A stretch of DNA of 64,000 nucleotides from Roseiarcus sp035606915 (GCA_035606915.1 DATNDU010000112.1:1-64000), one strand, 5' to 3'. Shown: positions 33,478 to 44,470, counted from the first letter of the stretch. A program made the numbers and translations. The notes: generated by a model not told the origin, from the sequence alone.

Positions 33478-35199
33478 ATGGATCTTCTCATGCAATTCGA
33501 AGATGTCGCCGAATCCCCAGCCGCGGCGCCTGGCTCGGAGCGCCGCGCGCGCCGCGTCATCGGAAATCTGGTGTCGCTGAACGGCATGCATGGCGTCATC
33601 GCCTGCGAGATGAACGGGACTGAGCCCGGCGAATATTGGTCGGTCGGCAACCTCATCTCGGTCGTGCATGAAGGGGCGCGCCTGGTCGGCCAGGTCTGCG
33701 ACATCATGATCGCCGACCAGCGCTGGCGCGCCGACGGCGTCAATATAGCGCTGGTGAAAATCGAACTCAGCGGCGAGATCGTCGACGAGGCGCCGGGCAA
33801 GCCGGTGTTCTATCGCGGCATCCGCTCGTTCCCGACGCTGGGGGCGATCGCCCACCGCATCCGCGCCGCCGACCTGCGCGCCATCTTCGCCGTTCACAGC
33901 GCCCGCGTCGTCGAGGTCGGCACGCTGACCCAGAACGCCACCATCGCCGCCACCGTCAGCGTCGAAGAGTTGACGCGTCGCCATTTCGCCATCGTCGGCT
34001 CGACCGGCGTCGGCAAGACGACCTCGGTGTCGATGCTGGTCAAGCAATGCGTGCGCGAATTGCCGAAGCTGCGCATGATGATCGTCGATCCCCACAACGA
34101 ATATTCGGCGCATTTCCGCAACCAGGCGTTTCTGCTCGATGCCGACAACCTCGAACTGCCATATTGGATGTTCCGCTTCGAGGAGATGATCGACGTCGTC
34201 TATAGCGGCCGCAAGCCCAACCCGGACGAGGCCGATGCGCTCTACGAGGTCATCCGCACCGCCAAGCAGCGCTTCGCCGCCGGCGGCAAGACCGTCGACA
34301 GCGCCATCCGCCGCAACCAGCCGCAAGAGTACAACTGGGTCAGCGCCGACACGCCCGTGCCCTACCGCATCTCCGACGCCCTGCACATTCTCGACGACTG
34401 GTCGGGCAAGCTCGACCCGCGTTACGGGCGCGCCGATTTGCGCTCGCTGAAAAACCGCCTCGACGCGCTGAGCCACGATCCCCGCTATCGCTTCATGTTC
34501 GGCAAGGTGATGGTCGAGGACAATATGGCCAAGGTCATCGGCGGGCTGTTCCGGCTGCCGATGGAGCGCCTGCCGGTGACCATCGTGCAGGTTGGCGGGC
34601 TGCCGAACGAGGTCGTCAACGCGGTGGTCTCGGTGCTGGCGCGCATGGCCTTCGAGGTCGCCTCGGCCTGCCGCGGCGAGGTGCAGGTGGCGCTGCTATG
34701 CGAGGAGTCGCATCGCTATATCCCGGCCAACCAGAGCGCCGGCTTCGAGCCGACGCGGCGCGCCATCGGCCGCATCGCCAAGGAGGGCCGCAAGTACGGC
34801 GCCTCGCTGTGCATCGTCACGCAGCGGCCGAGCGAGCTTGATTCTACAGTGCTTTCCCAGTGCTCGACGATGTTCGCGATGCGCCTCTCCAGCGAGCGCG
34901 ACAAGGACATCATGGCCGAAGCCGCCGGCGCTTCCAGCCAGGGGGCGCTCAACTTCCTGTCATCGCTCGCCGATCGCGAGGCGATCGCCTTCGGCGAGGC
35001 GATCCCGACGCCGATGCGGATGAAATTCTCCGATTACCGGCAATTCAATCAGCTCGCCGACAGCCGCCCGGCGGGCCCCGCCGAGGCGATCGAGCGCTCG
35101 CGCGAACTGCTGCGTCAGACGGTCGCGCGCATGCGCGGCGAGGCGGGCCAGACCGAGGCGCCGGCCCCGCAAGCGGTGAAACTGGCCGCAAGCGCCTGA
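33478..35199 (+). CDS. HerA-like ATPase (DUF87)
   Basis: A 573-residue P-loop ATPase of the HerA/FtsK group. An N-terminal beta-barrel (HAS-barrel-like) domain is followed by Walker A GSTGVGKTTS (about residues 177-186), IVDPHNEYSAHF and Walker B VALLCEESHRYI. A C-terminal arginine-finger region includes IVTQRPSELDSTVLSQCSTM. In archaea HerA works with the nuclease NurA on DNA ends; bacterial members also pair with SIR2 or other partners in defence. No such partner is adjacent. The start is uncertain (GTG 33418, ATG 33478 or ATG 33490); no good Shine-Dalgarno site separates them. Confidence 0.85.
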   Translation: MDLLMQFEDVAESPAAAPGSERRARRVIGNLVSLNGMHGVIACEMNGTEPGEYWSVGNLISVVHEGARLVGQVCDIMIADQRWRADGVNIALVKIELSGEIVDEAPGKPVFYRGIRSFPTLGAIAHRIRAADLRAIFAVHSARVVEVGTLTQNATIAATVSVEELTRRHFAIVGSTGVGKTTSVSMLVKQCVRELPKLRMMIVDPHNEYSAHFRNQAFLLDADNLELPYWMFRFEEMIDVVYSGRKPNPDEADALYEVIRTAKQRFAAGGKTVDSAIRRNQPQEYNWVSADTPVPYRISDALHILDDWSGKLDPRYGRADLRSLKNRLDALSHDPRYRFMFGKVMVEDNMAKVIGGLFRLPMERLPVTIVQVGGLPNEVVNAVVSVLARMAFEVASACRGEVQVALLCEESHRYIPANQSAGFEPTRRAIGRIAKEGRKYGASLCIVTQRPSELDSTVLSQCSTMFAMRLSSERDKDIMAEAAGASSQGALNFLSSLADREAIAFGEAIPTPMRMKFSDYRQFNQLADSRPAGPAEAIERSRELLRQTVARMRGEAGQTEAPAPQAVKLAASA

Positions 35200-35228
35200 A
35201 CCGGCAGCCGGGAAAACCGAAACAGCGA

Positions 35229-35259
35229 TTGCAATCCACCGGCGTCGAGCCGATATAGA
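35229..35259 (+). promoter_or_regulatory. Candidate promoter of the suf operon
   Basis: TTGCAA (35229-35234) and GATATA (35252-35257) are spaced by 17 bp, about 100 bp before sufB. A 6-bp hairpin GACGGT/ACCGTC (35320-35338) lies just before the ribosome binding site. No iscR gene or clear IscR/RirA site was recognised. Confidence 0.3.
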
Positions 35260-35357
35260 GGCGGCTGGGCGCCGGCGGTTTCGTCTCGTGCGCCAAGTCC
35301 CAAGATCCTGACCCCCACCGACGGTCCTTGAAACCGTCAAGGCGAGGAGACGTCATC

Positions 35358-36827
<1,470 letters not shown>

Positions 36828-36877
36828 TTGCCGACCAACCTTTCCTTTAAACTTCAGATTACTGCGGCGATTCCCTC

Positions 36878-37627
36878 ATGCTCGAAGTCAAAAGCCTCTC
36901 CGTCTCCATCAACGGCAAGCCAATCCTTGACGGGCTCGACCTCAGCGTCAAGGCGGGCGAGGTGGCGGCGATCATGGGGCCGAACGGCTCCGGCAAGTCG
37001 ACGCTCTCCTATGTCATCGCCGGCAAGCCGGATTATGAAGTCACCGGCGGCGAGGTGTGGTTCAACGGCGAGAACCTGCTCGAACTCGCGCCGAACGAAC
37101 GGGCGGCGAAGGGCGTGTTCCTCGCCTTCCAGTATCCGGTCGAGATTCCCGGTGTCGCCACGATGACCTTTCTCAAGGCGGCGCTCAACGCCCAGCACCG
37201 CGCGCGCGGCGAGGCGGAACTGACGACGCCCGAGTTCATGCGCGCCGTGCGCGGCGCGGCGGCGAGCCTCAAGGTCGATCCCGAAATGCTGCGGCGCGCC
37301 GTCAACGTCGGCTTCTCCGGCGGCGAGAAGAAGCGCGTCGAAATCCTGCAAATGGCGCTGTTGCAGCCGCGCCTCGCGGTGCTCGACGAGACCGATTCCG
37401 GCCTCGACATCGACGCCCTGCGCATTGTCGCCGACGGCGTCAATGCGCTGCGCGACCCCGGCCGCGCCTTCGTCATCATCACCCATTATCAGCGCCTGCT
37501 CGATCACATCAAACCCGATGTCGTGCATGTGATGGCCAGGGGCCGCATCGTGAAGAGCGGCGGCCCGGAACTGGCGCTGGAGTTGGAGCGCAACGGCTAT
37601 CGCGATTACGCGGAGGCGGCGGCGTGA
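36878..37627 (+). CDS. sufC: Fe-S assembly ATPase SufC
   Basis: A 249-residue ABC-type ATPase that drives conformational changes in SufBD. It has Walker A GPNGSGKST, Q-loop AFQYPVEIPG, signature FSGGEKKR and Walker B LAVLDETDSGLD. It overlaps sufD by 4 bp (GTGA). Confidence 0.96.
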   Translation: MLEVKSLSVSINGKPILDGLDLSVKAGEVAAIMGPNGSGKSTLSYVIAGKPDYEVTGGEVWFNGENLLELAPNERAAKGVFLAFQYPVEIPGVATMTFLKAALNAQHRARGEAELTTPEFMRAVRGAAASLKVDPEMLRRAVNVGFSGGEKKRVEILQMALLQPRLAVLDETDSGLDIDALRIVADGVNALRDPGRAFVIITHYQRLLDHIKPDVVHVMARGRIVKSGGPELALELERNGYRDYAEAAA

Positions 37628-38859
37628 GCGTGCATAACCTCAGCGTCAAAACCGCGGCCGAGACCGCGCTGGCGCAGCAGTTTGCGGCGCTGCCGCCGAG
37701 CGAACCGCGCCGCGCCGCTTTCGCCGCTTTCGATCAGCGCGGCCTGCCGAATCGTCGCGATGAGGCCTGGCACTATACCGATCTGCGGGCGCGGCTCGCC
37801 GAGGCGGCGCCGTTGGCGCCGGCGCCCGACGCGGCGCGGCTGGAGGCGGCCGCCAGCGCGCTGGCGGCGCTGCCGCGTCTCGGCGACATGCGGCTGGTGC
37901 TGGTCGACGGGCGTTGGGCGGCGGCGCTGTGCGATCCGCCGCCGAGCGGCCTGACCGTGGCGCCCGCCCGCGACGCGCCGGAGCCCGACGAGGCGGTCGT
38001 TGCGCTCAACGCCGCCTTTACCGAGGGCGCGCTGCGCATCGGCCTGCCGCCCGGCGAAATCACGCTGGTGATCGCGCACATCGACGGCCCCGGCGCGATC
38101 TTCTCGCGCATCGAAGTCTCGGTTCCGGCGCGGGCGCGGGTGACGATCGTGGAGAGATTCGAAGGCGGGAACGGGCAGACGCAGCGCAACGCGATGGCGA
38201 CCCTCGCGCTCGGCGAGGGCGCGCGCTGCGATTGGACGACGCTGGTCGGCGACGATGCCGCGCTGCATCTGGAGACGCGGCGGACGCGGCTTGCCGGCGA
38301 TGCGACGTTCAACGATTTCGGCTTCGTCTGCGGCGGCGCGCTGGTGCGCCGCCAACTCGACGTCAGCCACCAGGCCCCCGGGGCCAAGATCGCGCTCGCC
38401 GGCCTGTCGCTGCTCGACGGCACGCGCCACGCCGATACGACGCTGGCCGTGCGCCATTCGGCCCCGCGTGGCGAGAGCCGCGAATATTTCCGCCACATCG
38501 TCGCCGATGCGGCGAGCGGCGTCTTCCAGGGCAAGGTGATCGTCGCGCCGCTGGCGCAGAAGACCGACGGGGCGATGAAATCGCAGGCGCTGCTGCTGTC
38601 GCCGACCGCCTCGATGAGCAACAAGCCGGAACTCGAAATTTTCGCCGACGACGTCGTCTGCGGCCACGGCGCCACCGTCGGCGCGCTCGATCCGCAGCAG
38701 ATTTTCTATCTGCTTTCGCGCGGCATCCCCGAGCGCGAGGCCGAGGCGATGCTGCTGGAGGCGTTCGGCGCCGAGGCGATCGAACGGGTCGCCGACGAGG
38801 CGGTCGCCGAGTCGCTGCGCGAGCGGCTCAGCCAGTGGCTGAAGGGGAGGGCGGCGTGA
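37624..38859 (+). CDS. sufD: Fe-S cluster assembly protein SufD
   Basis: A 411-residue partner of SufB, needed for iron entry into the scaffold. The start is GTG 37624, overlapping sufC. The N-terminal helical part ends near DEAWHYTDLRARL. The beta-helix core includes HRIVADAASG-like (FRHIVADAASGVFQGK), and SKPELEIFADDVVCGHGA-like (NKPELEIFADDVVCGHGA) precedes DPQQIFYLLSRGIPE, all typical. It overlaps sufS by 4 bp. Confidence 0.95.
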   Translation: MSVHNLSVKTAAETALAQQFAALPPSEPRRAAFAAFDQRGLPNRRDEAWHYTDLRARLAEAAPLAPAPDAARLEAAASALAALPRLGDMRLVLVDGRWAAALCDPPPSGLTVAPARDAPEPDEAVVALNAAFTEGALRIGLPPGEITLVIAHIDGPGAIFSRIEVSVPARARVTIVERFEGGNGQTQRNAMATLALGEGARCDWTTLVGDDAALHLETRRTRLAGDATFNDFGFVCGGALVRRQLDVSHQAPGAKIALAGLSLLDGTRHADTTLAVRHSAPRGESREYFRHIVADAASGVFQGKVIVAPLAQKTDGAMKSQALLLSPTASMSNKPELEIFADDVVCGHGATVGALDPQQIFYLLSRGIPEREAEAMLLEAFGAEAIERVADEAVAESLRERLSQWLKGRAA

Positions 38860-40073
38860 GCTACGACGTCGAGCGCCGGCGCGCCGATTTCCCCATTCTT
38901 TCCGAGCGCCCCTATGGCAAACCGCTGGTCTATCTCGACAATGCCGCCAGCGCGCAGAAGCCGAAGGCGGTCCTCGACCGGCTGACGCATTTCTACGAAC
39001 ACGAATACGCCAACGTGCATCGCGGCCTGCATTATCTCGCCAACGCCGCCACCGATGGCTACGAGGCGGCGCGCGAGAGCGTGCGCCGCTTCCTCAACGC
39101 TAAATCGACGGACGAGATCGTCTTCACCCGCTCGGCGACGGAGGCGATCAACCTCGTCGCGTCGAGCTACGGGCAGCGCTTGCGCGAGGGCGACGAGATC
39201 GTGCTGTCGATCATGGAGCACCACGCCAATATCGTGCCCTGGCATTTCCTGCGCGAACGCAAGGGCGTCGTGCTCAAATGGGTCGATGTCGCCGACGACG
39301 GCTCGCTTTCCGCTGACAGCTTCGCCGAGGCGATTGGGCCGCGCACCAAGTTCGTCGCGGTGTCGGCGATGTCGAATGTGCTGGGCACGGCGGCGCCGGT
39401 GAAGGAGATCGTCGCGCTGGCGCACGCGCGCGCCATCCCGGTGCTGGTCGACGCCTCCCAGGCGGCGGTGCATGGGCTCGTCGATGTGCAGGCGCTCGAT
39501 GTCGATTTTCTCGTCGTCACCGGCCATAAGCTTTATGGGCCGACCGGCATCGGCGCGCTCTACGGCAAAGCCGAGAGGCTGGCCAAGCTGCCGCCGTTCA
39601 ACGGCGGCGGCGAAATGATCGAGGAGGTGACGATGGACGCCGTCACCTATAACGCGCCGCCGCATCGCTTTGAGGCCGGCACGCCGCCGATCGCCCAGGC
39701 CGTCGGCCTCGGCGCCGCGCTCGACTATATCGACGGCGTCGGGCGCGAGGCGATCGCCGTGCATGAGGCGGCGCTGACGGCCTATGCGCACGAGCGGCTC
39801 GGCGCCATCAATTCGCTGCGCATCATCGGCGCCGCGCCGGGCAAGGGGCCGATCCTGTCGTTCACGATGCAGGGCGCGCATGCCCACGACATCGCGACGC
39901 TGATCGACCGTTCCGGCGTCGCGGTGCGCGCCGGCACGCATTGCGCGATGCCGCTGTTGAAACGCTTCGGCGTCACCTCCACATGCCGGGCGTCGTTCGC
40001 GCTCTACAACACACGCGCCGAGATCGACGTTTTGGCCGAGGCGCTGGTCAGGGCGCATAAGCTTTTCGAGTGA
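38856..40073 (+). CDS. sufS: Cysteine desulfurase SufS
   Basis: A 405-residue PLP enzyme that removes sulfur from cysteine for cluster assembly (group II, NifS/CsdB-like). The PLP lysine is Lys225 (VTGHKLYGP), the active-site cysteine Cys363 (GTHCAMP), and the PLP-stacking region is MEHHANIVPW. The start is GTG 38856, overlapping sufD. SufE is not present in the window. Confidence 0.96.
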   Translation: MSYDVERRRADFPILSERPYGKPLVYLDNAASAQKPKAVLDRLTHFYEHEYANVHRGLHYLANAATDGYEAARESVRRFLNAKSTDEIVFTRSATEAINLVASSYGQRLREGDEIVLSIMEHHANIVPWHFLRERKGVVLKWVDVADDGSLSADSFAEAIGPRTKFVAVSAMSNVLGTAAPVKEIVALAHARAIPVLVDASQAAVHGLVDVQALDVDFLVVTGHKLYGPTGIGALYGKAERLAKLPPFNGGGEMIEEVTMDAVTYNAPPHRFEAGTPPIAQAVGLGAALDYIDGVGREAIAVHEAALTAYAHERLGAINSLRIIGAAPGKGPILSFTMQGAHAHDIATLIDRSGVAVRAGTHCAMPLLKRFGVTSTCRASFALYNTRAEIDVLAEALVRAHKLFE

Positions 40074-40081
40074 GGTTTCGC

Positions 40082-40444
40082 ATGAGCGATGCGGTGGCGC
40101 TGGCGGGTGTGAAGCCGTCCTCGATGAGCCCGGAGGAGCTTGGCCAGCTCACCGAGGGCATCGTCGCGGCGTTGAAGACCGTCTACGATCCTGAAATCCC
40201 CGCAGATATTTACGAGCTGGGGCTGATCTACAATGTCGACATCGACGATGAGCGCAATGTCGCCATCGAGATGACGCTGACCGCGCCCGGCTGCCCGGTG
40301 GCCGGCGAGATGCCGGGCTGGGTCGAGAACGCCGTCGGCATGGTGCCGGGCGTGAAGAGCGTCAAGGCGACGATCGTCTTCGATCCGCCGTGGGACCAGA
40401 GCCGGATGTCGGACGAAGCGCGGGTGGCGCTCGATATGTGGTGA
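40082..40444 (+). CDS. sufT: SUF system protein SufT (DUF59/MIP18 family)
   Basis: A 120-residue DUF59 protein involved in Fe-S maturation or transfer. Family signatures are YDPEIPADIYELGLIY and MTLTAPGCPVAGEMPGWVE, and the conserved WDQSRMSDEARVALDMW end is typical of the alphaproteobacterial group. The start ATG at 40082 follows GAGG. It overlaps the next gene by 4 bp. Confidence 0.93.
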   Translation: MSDAVALAGVKPSSMSPEELGQLTEGIVAALKTVYDPEIPADIYELGLIYNVDIDDERNVAIEMTLTAPGCPVAGEMPGWVENAVGMVPGVKSVKATIVFDPPWDQSRMSDEARVALDMW

Positions 40445-41622
40445 GGTTGCCGAGGTCTCTGCGTCTGATCGCAGCCGCGGCGGCCGCGCTTTTGCTACTG
40501 CAAGCGTCGGCGGCAGCCGCCGCGCAGGGCAAGGCGGCTCTGGTCTTCGAACTCGACCAAGGCTGGGGCGACGGCCTCATCCAGAACCAGGACATGGTCG
40601 GCCTGAAGCGCATACTGGCCAATGTGAAGGCGTTCGGCTCCAGGTTCGAGACCTATGCGCTGCTGCCGGCGAGCGTCGCCGACCGCTCGAAGCTGACCAA
40701 TGTGCTGGATGAGCTGAAAGCGGAAGGCGTGCCCTTCCTGCTGGAGGCCGAATCCTCGGACACTATCCAGCTCAATGCCAACGCCGCCAACGCGCCCTAC
40801 GACGCCGCGCACGGCTTCGGCTCCTCGGTGGCGCAGCTTCAGGCGCTGCGGGTCGAATATGGCCCGCTGTTCGCCGGCATCCGGTTCATGGAAGTGTTCG
40901 GCATGAACCAGCAGATCGTCGGCTGCGAACGTTTCGCCGCCAGTTGGTGCCACAAATTCACGCATGTCATGCCGAAAGACAATTTCTTCGAGAAAAGCCT
41001 GATCGAGCCCTATGTCGCGTTCGCGCATGACAACGGCATGTTGGTCCTATTCGGCGATCATTACTGGAGTGCGAACTACGATCCGAAGCGCCAGACTTAT
41101 GACGGGCGCCCCTATTTCAGCAAAGCGGCGAGCGTCACGCCTCAGATCTTCGATAATGACATCAAGCAGCCGCAGAACGAGCGCGATATTCAGGCGCTGG
41201 CGGCCAAATATCCCGGCGTGATGGTGGCGCTCTACGACAATAATGACTCCTCCGGCGGGGTCGACAATTCGACGCCGAAGATCGATGCTTGGGAAACGCG
41301 CATCATGCGCCCGTTCATCGCCGGTGGCGGCTTCAAGGGATTCGGGCTCTCCGACCAATCCTGGCTGTGCCCGGAGCGTCCGCGCTCCAACCATGGCACG
41401 GAATGTCCGGTGAAGGGCGTCATCGCCTGGGCGCAGAAGGCGCTCGCGCACGGCGCCATCGTTATCGAGACGGAGCCGGTCTGGTACTGGTTCAACCTGC
41501 CGTCGGGCGAGATCGTGCCGCGCGACTATACCCGCGATCCCCGCTGGGCCGACCGCGGCGAGGCCACGGAAAATCTCAAGGCCTTCGCCGCCGCTCTCGG
41601 CGTCGCGCTGCCGCAGCCCTGA
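40441..41622 (+). CDS. Secreted protein of unknown function at the end of the suf operon
   Basis: A 393-residue protein with a signal peptide (residues 1 to about 28, LRLIAAAAAALLLLQASAAA). The mature part starts with a strand GKAALVFELDQGWGDGL and alternates strands and helices, as in a TIM barrel. Acidic residues in FMEVFGM, ALYDNNDSSG and IVIETEPVWYW could be catalytic, and a cysteine pair is possible (CERFAASWC). A glycoside-hydrolase-like fold is plausible but no family is certain. It begins with GTG 40441, overlapping sufT by 4 bp (GTGA), which implies coupled translation with the Fe-S genes. The usual last gene here, sufA, is absent. Confidence 0.6.
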   Translation: MRLPRSLRLIAAAAAALLLLQASAAAAAQGKAALVFELDQGWGDGLIQNQDMVGLKRILANVKAFGSRFETYALLPASVADRSKLTNVLDELKAEGVPFLLEAESSDTIQLNANAANAPYDAAHGFGSSVAQLQALRVEYGPLFAGIRFMEVFGMNQQIVGCERFAASWCHKFTHVMPKDNFFEKSLIEPYVAFAHDNGMLVLFGDHYWSANYDPKRQTYDGRPYFSKAASVTPQIFDNDIKQPQNERDIQALAAKYPGVMVALYDNNDSSGGVDNSTPKIDAWETRIMRPFIAGGGFKGFGLSDQSWLCPERPRSNHGTECPVKGVIAWAQKALAHGAIVIETEPVWYWFNLPSGEIVPRDYTRDPRWADRGEATENLKAFAAALGVALPQP

Positions 41623-41633
41623 CGCAGGCGGCG

Positions 41634-42839
41634 TTACGCCACCTCGAACAGCCCCGCCGCGCCCATGCCGCCGCCGACGCACATCGTCACCACGACGTAG
41701 CGCACGCCGCGACGCTTGCCCTCGATCAGCGCGTGGCCGACCATGCGCGCGCCGCTCATGCCATAGGGGTGGCCAATCGAGATCGCGCCGCCGTTGACGT
41801 TGAGCTTGTCGTTGTCGATGCCGAGCCGGTCGCGGCAATACAGCACCTGCACCGCGAACGCCTCGTTCAACTCCCACAGGCCGATGTCGTCCATCGACAG
41901 GTTGTGCGCCTTGAGCAGCTTCGGCACCGCGAACACCGGGCCGATGCCCATTTCGTCGGGGTCGCAACCGGCGACCGCCATGCCGCGATAAATGCCGAGC
42001 GGCTGCAGGTTGCGCTTTTCAGCCAGCCGCGCCTCCATCATCACCACCGCGCTCGCTCCATCGGAGAGTTGCGAGGCGTTGCCGGCGGTGATGAAACTGC
42101 CCGGCGTCTTCTTGTGCAGGCCGCCGGCGAACACCGGCTTGAGGCCGGCAAGGCCGGCCAGCGTCGTCTCCGGCCGGTTGCCTTCGTCCTGCTTCAGCGA
42201 CACCTCCCTGTCGCTCACGGCGCCGGTCGCCTTGTCCTGGACTTTCATGGTCGTCGGCAGCGGCACGATCTCCTTGTCGAACCGCCCGGCGGCCTGGCCG
42301 GCTGCCGTGCGCCGCTGCGATTGCAGCGAATATTCGTCCTGCCGCTCCCGGCTGATGTCGTAGCGCTCGGCGACGATCTCCGCCGTCTCCAGCATCGCCA
42401 TGTAAACGTCGTCGCGATGCGCGACGAGCCAGGGATCGGCGGCGCGGAAGCGGTTCATGTGCTCGTTTTGCACCAGCGAGATCGATTCGAGGCCGCCGCC
42501 GACGGTGATGCGCATCCCGTCGACGATGATCTGCTTGGCGGCGGTGGCGATCCCCATCAAGCCGGAGGCGCATTGCCGGTCGAGCGACATGCCGGCGACG
42601 GTCGTCGGCAGGCCGGCGCGCAGGGCGCATTGGCGCGCGACATTGCCGCCGGTGGAGCCCTGTTGCAGCGCCGCGCCCATGACGACGTCGTCGACCTCGC
42701 CGCCGGGGACGCCCGCCCGCCCCAAGGCCGAGGCGATGGCGTGGCCGCCGAGCGTCTGCGCCGGCGTGTCGTTGAAGGCGCCGCGATAGGCTTTGCCGAT
42801 CGGAGTGCGGGCGGTCGAGACGATGACGGCTTCACGCAT
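41634..42839 (-). CDS. Acetyl-CoA C-acyltransferase (thiolase)
   Basis: A 401-residue thiolase that condenses or cleaves acyl-CoA/acetyl-CoA. The nucleophile is Cys90 (DRQCASGL), with His357 (GHPYGMSG) and Cys387 (VTMCVGGGMG). The ATG at 42839 has GGGAGGA upstream. The family branch is the degradative/acetyl-CoA acetyltransferase type with the N-terminus REAVIVSTARTPIGKAYRG. With the SDR at 44471 it may take part in beta-oxidation or PHB-like metabolism. Confidence 0.93.
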   Translation of the reverse strand: MREAVIVSTARTPIGKAYRGAFNDTPAQTLGGHAIASALGRAGVPGGEVDDVVMGAALQQGSTGGNVARQCALRAGLPTTVAGMSLDRQCASGLMGIATAAKQIIVDGMRITVGGGLESISLVQNEHMNRFRAADPWLVAHRDDVYMAMLETAEIVAERYDISRERQDEYSLQSQRRTAAGQAAGRFDKEIVPLPTTMKVQDKATGAVSDREVSLKQDEGNRPETTLAGLAGLKPVFAGGLHKKTPGSFITAGNASQLSDGASAVVMMEARLAEKRNLQPLGIYRGMAVAGCDPDEMGIGPVFAVPKLLKAHNLSMDDIGLWELNEAFAVQVLYCRDRLGIDNDKLNVNGGAISIGHPYGMSGARMVGHALIEGKRRGVRYVVVTMCVGGGMGAAGLFEVA

Positions 42840-42900
42840 GAAATCCTCCCACAGAGGGCACAGCCATGCCCGAGGAACGGCGGCGATGCAACTCGCCGCC

Positions 42901-44181
42901 TCAGGCCTTTTCGAACTCGCACCAGACGCCGTTGGCCATATATTGCTTGTGCGTCGCGGGGACCAGCCCGTCCCATCGGCTCAACGTCGCCAATACGGCC
43001 GCGATCTCCTCGGCTGGCACCTTGCCTGCGAGGCCCGACACCGAGGCGCCCCAGCGCACCAGATTGGCCAAGGAGTTATCGTACCAGACCCGCTGCGGCT
43101 TCAAGGCGGAGAAGGCCTGCTCCACGCCCCAGCGCGTCGCGTTGTAGAAATGCGCGCCTTCGTTGTGCACCGGCTGCATGAACGCCCAGCCGATGAGCGC
43201 CTTGCCGCCGGGCTTCAGCACGCGCGCCACCTCCGCGCCGGCCTTGGCGGGATCGTTGATGTGCTCGAACACGCCGGTCGAATAGACTGCGTCGATGGAT
43301 TCGTCGCGCAAAGGCAATTGCGTCGCGTCGCCGATGAGGTCGGGCTCGACGTATTCGGCATAATCGAGGTTGATGTAGCGGGGATCGTCAACCTGCCGGT
43401 TGCCGCCGCCGAGATCGAGCAACAGACCGTCGATGGGCGTCGCCGCCAGCATTTCCCAGAACGGCTTGGTGAACGGCGCGCCGCGCACCTTCGCTTCCTT
43501 GGCGTGGCGCAGTGGGATGAGGCTGCCGGTGCGGTGGCGGAAGCCGCCGAACAGACATTGCCGGCCGGCCGAGAGGTCGTTCTTGCGTCCGGTCGAGGTG
43601 ATCGTCACGCGCTGCGTCGCAGGGCCGAGATCAAGCTTGACCGGGTGGGGAATGGTGGTGTGCGGCGCGTAGAGTTCGACGACGACGACCGTGTCGCCGT
43701 AACGCACCTCCGCCTCGCCCGACCAGGGATGCGCGAACAGCAGCACTTCGATCTCGCCCGCGGCGTCGAAGGACAGCGACGAGGGCCGCCCGATAGTGGT
43801 GAGATCGTAATCGGCGATGACCTCGTGCGCGCCGACATAGCTGATCTCGGACGCCGAATGCGAGACGAAGCGCCATTCCGGCACGTCTGCGATCTCGCGC
43901 GGCAGCGCCCCCGCGGCCATCCGCGACCGCAGCGCCTCGCGTCTCTCACCCTCGCCGGGACGCACGAAATCGAGCTGGAAATTCTCGATCCTGCCAATCC
44001 TGGCGCCGTCCTCGGCAAACAGGGAGGCGCGGCGGATCGCCGCGCCCGCCGTCTCCAGCGCCGCCACCTCGACCGCGCCGCGGCCGCCGGGCGCGGCGAG
44101 CGCGGCGATGAGCTTGGTTTGCGCGGTCTCGGCGTGGGTTCGGCCGTTTGTTTTGGAACCCGCTGTCGGCTTTCCGTCCAC
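42901..44181 (-). CDS. Two-part protein with C-terminal SAM methyltransferase domain
   Basis: A 426-residue protein. Residues about 1-235 form a strand-rich domain of unknown type with tandem beta segments. Residues about 255-420 are a class I methyltransferase: motif I LLLDLGGGNRQ, INLDYAEY, DATQLPLRDESIDAVYSTGV (20 residues), FEHINDPAKAGAEVARVLKPGG cut short here as a post-I region. The combination with a large N-terminal domain suggests a glycan or natural-product methyltransferase. The start is GTG 44181; no in-frame ATG gives the complete N-terminal domain. Confidence 0.7.
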   Translation of the reverse strand: MDGKPTAGSKTNGRTHAETAQTKLIAALAAPGGRGAVEVAALETAGAAIRRASLFAEDGARIGRIENFQLDFVRPGEGERREALRSRMAAGALPREIADVPEWRFVSHSASEISYVGAHEVIADYDLTTIGRPSSLSFDAAGEIEVLLFAHPWSGEAEVRYGDTVVVVELYAPHTTIPHPVKLDLGPATQRVTITSTGRKNDLSAGRQCLFGGFRHRTGSLIPLRHAKEAKVRGAPFTKPFWEMLAATPIDGLLLDLGGGNRQVDDPRYINLDYAEYVEPDLIGDATQLPLRDESIDAVYSTGVFEHINDPAKAGAEVARVLKPGGKALIGWAFMQPVHNEGAHFYNATRWGVEQAFSALKPQRVWYDNSLANLVRWGASVSGLAGKVPAEEIAAVLATLSRWDGLVPATHKQYMANGVWCEFEKA

Positions 44182-44381
44182 CCACTCATCTCCAATGCCG
44201 TCGGCGCGCTCAATCGCCGACGGCGCCAGGTCGACGCGAAGGGCGAGCCGCTAAGCCCCGCCGACCGTTAAGCAAAACCCCCGGATTGGGCGCTTTGCGC
44301 TAAACCACCGCCCGGACTTTGTCCACCGTGGCGGCGCTGCCCGCGAGACGCCGGAAAACACGCCGTCGCGCAGGCTTGCGC

Positions 44382-44450
44382 TTAACTATAGGCTGCAATC
44401 GCCGACGCGAATTCCGGTTGATATTTCGTAACTTCGACCACACCATTCAT
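44382..44450 (-). CDS. Candidate 22-residue small protein
   Basis: Open frame MNGVVEVTKYQPEFASAI with a short tail and TAA stop, preceded by an excellent GAGGAG 6 bases upstream of its ATG. It begins 20 bp after the SDR stop codon on the same strand, so it would be co-transcribed. It could be a real small protein or the 5' remnant of a lost gene. Only the ribosome site supports it. Confidence 0.3.
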   Translation of the reverse strand: MNGVVEVTKYQPEFASAIAAYS

Positions 44451-44470
44451 GTCCCGCTCCTCGGAAACGA

